Origin: Nitrososphaerota archaeon
GTDB taxonomy: Archaea; Thermoproteota; Bathyarchaeia; Bathyarchaeales; Bathycorpusculaceae
Reading direction: 5' to 3'
DNA length: 8,858 nucleotides
Assembly (NCBI GenBank): GCA_031282985.1
Contig: JAITCR010000191.1
Coordinates: 1 to 8,858, forward strand
The first letter of the stretch is position 1. Each line of letters begins with the position of its first letter. Positions 5,827 to 8,858 of the stretch are shown piece by piece. Under the pieces are notes generated by a model. It made no database searches. It was not told where the DNA came from and was given only the letters and a program-made list of their open reading frames with translations. Position numbers and translations under genes: made by a program.

Positions 5827-8358
5827 ATGGAGGTAATAAAAATTAAAACTTTTAGAAATAAAACTATCTCTTCAGTAATATCAATGCTAATGATATCTCT
5901 GTTTGCAGTCTCTATAATAGCAACTGCAGGCATTACAAACGCACAAACAACTGGTACTGACTTTCCTACATATCCATTCATTGATGCAATTCCAAAAACA
6001 GCAGGTGTTGGGCAATCCATTCTAGTTAACTTTGGCTTGTTGAACAATTTGGCTCGCGATGGTGACGGTTGGAACGTAACTGCAGTAATCACTGATCCTG
6101 ATGGTCAAGTTGAAAGAATTACAGGAATGACGTGGTCTACTGGTACAGTCGGGAAAAACTATGTCCCAACGAAAGAAGGTGACTATACGTTAAAATGTGT
6201 CTTTGAACGTGTATACTACGTAACAGGAGTAACTATTGTACGAAGTGGGTGGTATGCCGCAAGTGAAAGCGAAACGGTCACACTACACGTGTCAGGCGAG
6301 GGAAAACCAGAGTACCCTGGACATGCCATTCCGTCAGATTACTGGACAAGGCCAATAGATGGACAACTGCGAGAATGGTACTCTATTTCAGGAAGTTGGG
6401 TAGTCAGGCCAATAAACAGGTATGCTCCATACAATGATGCACCAGATAGTCCACATATTTTGTGGACACAACCAATAGGTGATAACATTGGTGGCTTAGC
6501 TGGCGGGGAATTCGCATTTGGTTATCAAGACGGAGATGGTTATGAAGGCAGATTTACAGGTGCCATAATACTCAGCGGTATTTTGTACTACAACAAATAT
6601 CAATCAGGAATGCCAACGCAGGCAATTGTTGCAATTGATGTACACACAGGTGAAAAGCTTTGGGAAAGGTCATACACCTTTGCAAACGCTAGAATTACAA
6701 CAGGACAAATTCTTTCATGGTTTAGTTTAAACAACCGTGGTGCATGGGCATATATTTGGTTGAGTAACGGAACTAATATGTACGCACTTGAAGCAAAAAC
6801 AGGTGATCTCGTATATAACATGACCAATGTCCCAAGTGGAAGAATTTATTATGGTTCAAATGGTGAACTATTAAAATATCAACTTGTCAACTACGGAACT
6901 GGGGCTGATCCAGACTGGTACTTATTACAATGGAACTCAAGTCGTGTTGTGATGGGTAATGCAACATCGCAAGATGGAAGCTGGGGTAGTGCCGTTCGAG
7001 GCAGGTCATTTAACGCAACAGAACGAGGCTATGACCTTAATGTGTCAATAGGTGCAGGAACAGTCTTAACAGGTAATCTGATATATGCGTTTCCAATGGA
7101 TCGTGTTGTCGTGGGTAGCACAGGTAACATGCCGGGTGTAGGGCAAAATATAACTCTTTCAGCAATCAGTCTTAAACCAGGTGAAGCAGGGCGATTACTG
7201 TTCAAAAATGTCATATGGGATGCACCTAACAGCTTCCAGGACATCCAATACGAGTCTTATAGGCAATCAGACTGGACCGCGATATCTCAAGAAGATGAAG
7301 TAATTGTTTACTGGGAAAAGAACACCAGAGTCAACTACGCCTTTAGTTTAAAAACAGGTGGATTCCTATGGAAAACAGCACCACAATCTTATGCAAACTC
7401 TTGGATGGCCGGTACTTTAAGTGTCACTGAAGGTGGATATGGTTTTGGAATCATCGTATACAACAAACTGTATACAGCAAGTGTTGGCGGCGAAGTATAT
7501 TGCTATGACATTAACACGGGTCAAACACTTTGGATATATGAGGCAACAGATGAATACACGGAATCATATCTTACAGAAAACTGGTGGTTAGCTCCATTAA
7601 TTGTGTCAGAAGGCAAAATATACTTTGGAGTTGAGGAACATTCCACTTTGGAACCTAAACCAAGAGGCGCACCATTTTTTGCCCTTGATGCAGAAACTGG
7701 TGATCTTGTTTGGGAGATAAATGGCGCATTTCGTCAGTCACAGTGGGGTGGTCACGCACTCATTGGTGATAGCGTTATTATTACTCAGGATACTTATGAT
7801 CAGCAGATTTATGCTATTGGTAAGGGTCCAAGTGCTATGACAGTTTCAGCGCCAGATGTTGGTGTTGCAGTAAATACGCCAGTTATGATTAAAGGAACAA
7901 TCATGGACGTTTCACCAGGTACGGATAGTAAGAATCTTCAGATGCGTTTCCCTAACGGTGTTCCAGCGGTATCAGACGAAAGCATGAGTGAATGGATGCT
8001 ATACTTATACAAACAATTCGAAAGACCAACAAATACTAAAGGTGTTCTGATTTCTATTGATGCTATTGATCCAAATGGTAACTATGTAAATTTGGGTACA
8101 ACGACAAGTGATGCTAATGGTAGATTTGCATTAGAATTTACACCAAAAACAGAAGGGCAATACACAATATACGCAATCTTTGAAGGCTCAAAATCATTCT
8201 ATCCAACCATGGCACAGAACGAAATGACTACCACAGCAATAACAGCTAAAGAACAAAATAGTAACAATCTGATGTATGGGTTATATATCATCGGTATTGT
8301 AATGATTATTGTTGTTCTACTAGTTGGTCTGTTGATCCTTAGAAAAGTAAAAACCTAA
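5827..8358 (+). CDS. Secreted, membrane-anchored PQQ-like beta-propeller surface protein
   Basis: This 843-residue protein starts with a Sec signal peptide: basic residues 5-12, a hydrophobic core at about 14-36, and likely cleavage after TNA (37-39). An Ig-like region follows (about 45-155). The middle carries PQQ-type propeller blades, marked by GEKLWERSY (about 275), TGDLVYN (326), TGGFLWKT (511), TGQTLWIY (564) and TGDLVWEI (625). A second Ig-like part (about 670-800, with TTSDANGRFALEF) precedes one membrane helix at about 813-838, ending LRKVKT inside the cell. Several N-glycosylation sequons (NMT, NSS, NAT, NIT) fit an extracellular archaeal protein. Such propellers usually serve as binding scaffolds; there is no sign of a PQQ dehydrogenase active site. 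It is monocistronic, with its own TATA-like box and a T-tract after the stop. No Shine-Dalgarno precedes the ATG, but GGAGGT occurs just inside the frame (5828-5833). Ligand and role are unknown. Confidence 0.85.
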   Translation: MEVIKIKTFRNKTISSVISMLMISLFAVSIIATAGITNAQTTGTDFPTYPFIDAIPKTAGVGQSILVNFGLLNNLARDGDGWNVTAVITDPDGQVERITGMTWSTGTVGKNYVPTKEGDYTLKCVFERVYYVTGVTIVRSGWYAASESETVTLHVSGEGKPEYPGHAIPSDYWTRPIDGQLREWYSISGSWVVRPINRYAPYNDAPDSPHILWTQPIGDNIGGLAGGEFAFGYQDGDGYEGRFTGAIILSGILYYNKYQSGMPTQAIVAIDVHTGEKLWERSYTFANARITTGQILSWFSLNNRGAWAYIWLSNGTNMYALEAKTGDLVYNMTNVPSGRIYYGSNGELLKYQLVNYGTGADPDWYLLQWNSSRVVMGNATSQDGSWGSAVRGRSFNATERGYDLNVSIGAGTVLTGNLIYAFPMDRVVVGSTGNMPGVGQNITLSAISLKPGEAGRLLFKNVIWDAPNSFQDIQYESYRQSDWTAISQEDEVIVYWEKNTRVNYAFSLKTGGFLWKTAPQSYANSWMAGTLSVTEGGYGFGIIVYNKLYTASVGGEVYCYDINTGQTLWIYEATDEYTESYLTENWWLAPLIVSEGKIYFGVEEHSTLEPKPRGAPFFALDAETGDLVWEINGAFRQSQWGGHALIGDSVIITQDTYDQQIYAIGKGPSAMTVSAPDVGVAVNTPVMIKGTIMDVSPGTDSKNLQMRFPNGVPAVSDESMSEWMLYLYKQFERPTNTKGVLISIDAIDPNGNYVNLGTTTSDANGRFALEFTPKTEGQYTIYAIFEGSKSFYPTMAQNEMTTTAITAKEQNSNNLMYGLYIIGIVMIIVVLLVGLLILRKVKT

Positions 8359-8370
8359 GCAATTAGCAAA

Positions 8371-8386
8371 CTCTTTTCTTTTTTTT
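8371..8386 (+). terminator. Pyrimidine-tract terminator after the surface-protein gene
   Basis: A C/T-only tract ending in eight consecutive T lies 13 bases after the stop codon. U-rich tracts of this kind are enough to end transcription in many archaea. No stable hairpin precedes it. Confidence 0.6.
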
Positions 8387-8425
8387 AATCTACTGCTTTT
8401 GTAAATTAGAAAAATCATTTTTATG

Positions 8426-8586
8426 AGAACCTGTATTCAGTAGGCGAAATTCTTCTGGGGGAGCCAAATTTTTCGTTAGTCATAGCAGAAAGCGTAAATA
8501 ACCATCGCTATTTAAGCCAACGATAACGACGGCTAACGGAAAAATCACCGTAACAATGGTGTTCATAATTACTGAATACAAGTTCT
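8426..8586. repeat. Imperfect 161-base inverted-repeat element (MITE-like or structured)
   Basis: AGAACCTGTATTCAGTA (8426-8442) is repeated inverted at 8570-8586 with one mismatch. A second block, AATTTTTCGTTAG (8467-8479), is repeated inverted at 8533-8545 with two mismatches. Both arms are 54 bases and the 24 bases between blocks are equal in length but unrelated. The 53-base centre has its own short inverted repeat (TAAATA 8495-8500, TATTTA 8509-8514). There is no coding frame and no clear target-site duplication. It could be a non-autonomous mobile element with structured ends, a transposon scar, or a folded RNA. It occupies most of the gene-free stretch after the surface-protein gene. 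Confidence 0.55.
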
Positions 8587-8649
8587 GAGTATTCACTTTA
8601 GCTAAAAGTATGGTATAGTAGGTTCATTAAGTGAGTAAAAGTACAAAGG

Positions 8650-8686
8650 GTAACCTAAAAATTGAAAAAATACATTTTCAGGTTAC
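8650..8686. repeat. Hairpin with adjacent tandem heptamer, near the IS1-type element
   Basis: GTAACCT (8650-8656) pairs with AGGTTAC (8680-8686). After one mismatch the stem continues with AAAAT (8658-8662) against ATTTT (8674-8678). GTTACAC is then repeated in tandem (8682-8688, 8689-8695). It lies 84 bases before the transposase start and may be part of the element's left end or an insertion-site feature. The true end cannot be fixed without the right-hand copy. Confidence 0.4.
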
Positions 8687-8728
8687 ACGTTACACGATTT
8701 AAAATGTATGCAAAAATTTTGGAGAGTG

Positions 8729-8736
8729 TTTATATT
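8729..8736 (+). promoter_or_regulatory. TATA-like box before the IS1-type transposase
   Basis: TTTATATT is centred about 37 bases before the ATG at 8770 and would give a leader of about ten bases. It fits an archaeal promoter, but the match is in AT-rich DNA. Confidence 0.3.
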
Positions 8737-8769
8737 GGGATGATGGTGTAGTGTTTATGAGATTGGATT

Positions 8770-8858
8770 ATGGGTTGTCCAAAGTGTAAAAGTGAACATT
8801 CAGTAAAAAATGGTCATCATCATGGTAAACAGCGCTACAAATGCAAAGACTGCAAATG
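8770..8858 (+). CDS. IS1-type transposase N-terminus (InsA-like zinc ribbon), cut by the window edge
   Basis: The first 29 codons read MGCPKCKSEHSVKNG, then HHHGKQRYKCKDCK. CPKC followed about 18 residues later by CKDC forms a zinc ribbon, and the NG...GxQRYxC pattern is that of the IS1-family InsA N-terminus (compare CPSC...VRNGKSTAGHQRYLCSHC in E. coli IS1, from memory). In IS1 elements this domain binds the terminal repeats and leads into the DDE catalytic part, which here would lie beyond the window. An in-frame TGA at 8758 bounds the frame, so the ATG at 8770 is the only sensible start. The bases ahead of it (GATGATGGTGTAGTGTTTATGAG region, 8739-8761) loosely recall the IS1 left end. Whether the element is intact cannot be seen. 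Confidence 0.75.
   Translation, partial: MGCPKCKSEHSVKNGHHHGKQRYKCKDCK

Noticed and set aside
5827..8358. PQQ-dependent dehydrogenase function for the propeller protein
   Set aside because: The W-rich blade motifs are those of PQQ-like scaffolds; I see no cofactor or calcium-binding active site, and the protein has Ig-like parts and a C-terminal anchor instead.

Overview
The window looks archaeal: it is AT-rich, and the first genes of its transcription units (the helicase operon at 1233, the small peptide at 5643) have a TATA-like box about 26-30 bases before the start codon and no Shine-Dalgarno site, while downstream operon genes do have one. The large surface protein with a Sec signal, PQQ-like propeller repeats and a C-terminal membrane anchor, and the beta-helix repeat fragment, are of kinds I associate with uncultured gut or sediment archaea such as Bathyarchaeia. 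That lineage is inference; no rRNA or tRNA is present to settle it.

Layout. At 1-659 there is mobile-element debris: a fragment of an IS91-type (Y2) transposase read in frame 2, running into a truncated beta-helix surface protein with 75-base repeats. 660-852 holds nothing I recognise. A 63-residue gene lies on the minus strand (853-1044), back to back with a three-gene plus-strand operon (1233-5497). The 188-base gap between them contains two palindromes and two TATA-like boxes. The operon encodes a SNF2/RapA-like helicase, a cysteine-rich zinc-binding protein and an Mrr-like endonuclease-fold protein. A 29-residue acidic Cys peptide lies on the minus strand after it (5554-5643), with its own hairpin terminator and TATA-like box. 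The surface protein fills 5827-8358. The 411 bases from 8359 to 8769 have no gene; they hold a pyrimidine terminator tract, a 161-base imperfect inverted-repeat element and a small hairpin. The window ends in the zinc-ribbon N-terminus of an IS1-type transposase (8770 on).

How the genes work together. The helicase, zinc protein and Mrr-like protein are tightly coupled (4-base TTGA overlap, then a 12-base gap with a good ribosome site), so they probably act as one complex on DNA. A SNF2 motor plus a nuclease-fold subunit flanked by mobile elements suggests an anti-invader (defence) cassette. I cannot match this exact set to a named system. Two features make it unusual: the Mrr-like subunit seems to have lost its catalytic Gln and Lys, and base composition flips sharply inside the first and third genes, suggesting a mosaic history. 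The surface protein appears to be an independent, ordinary gene.
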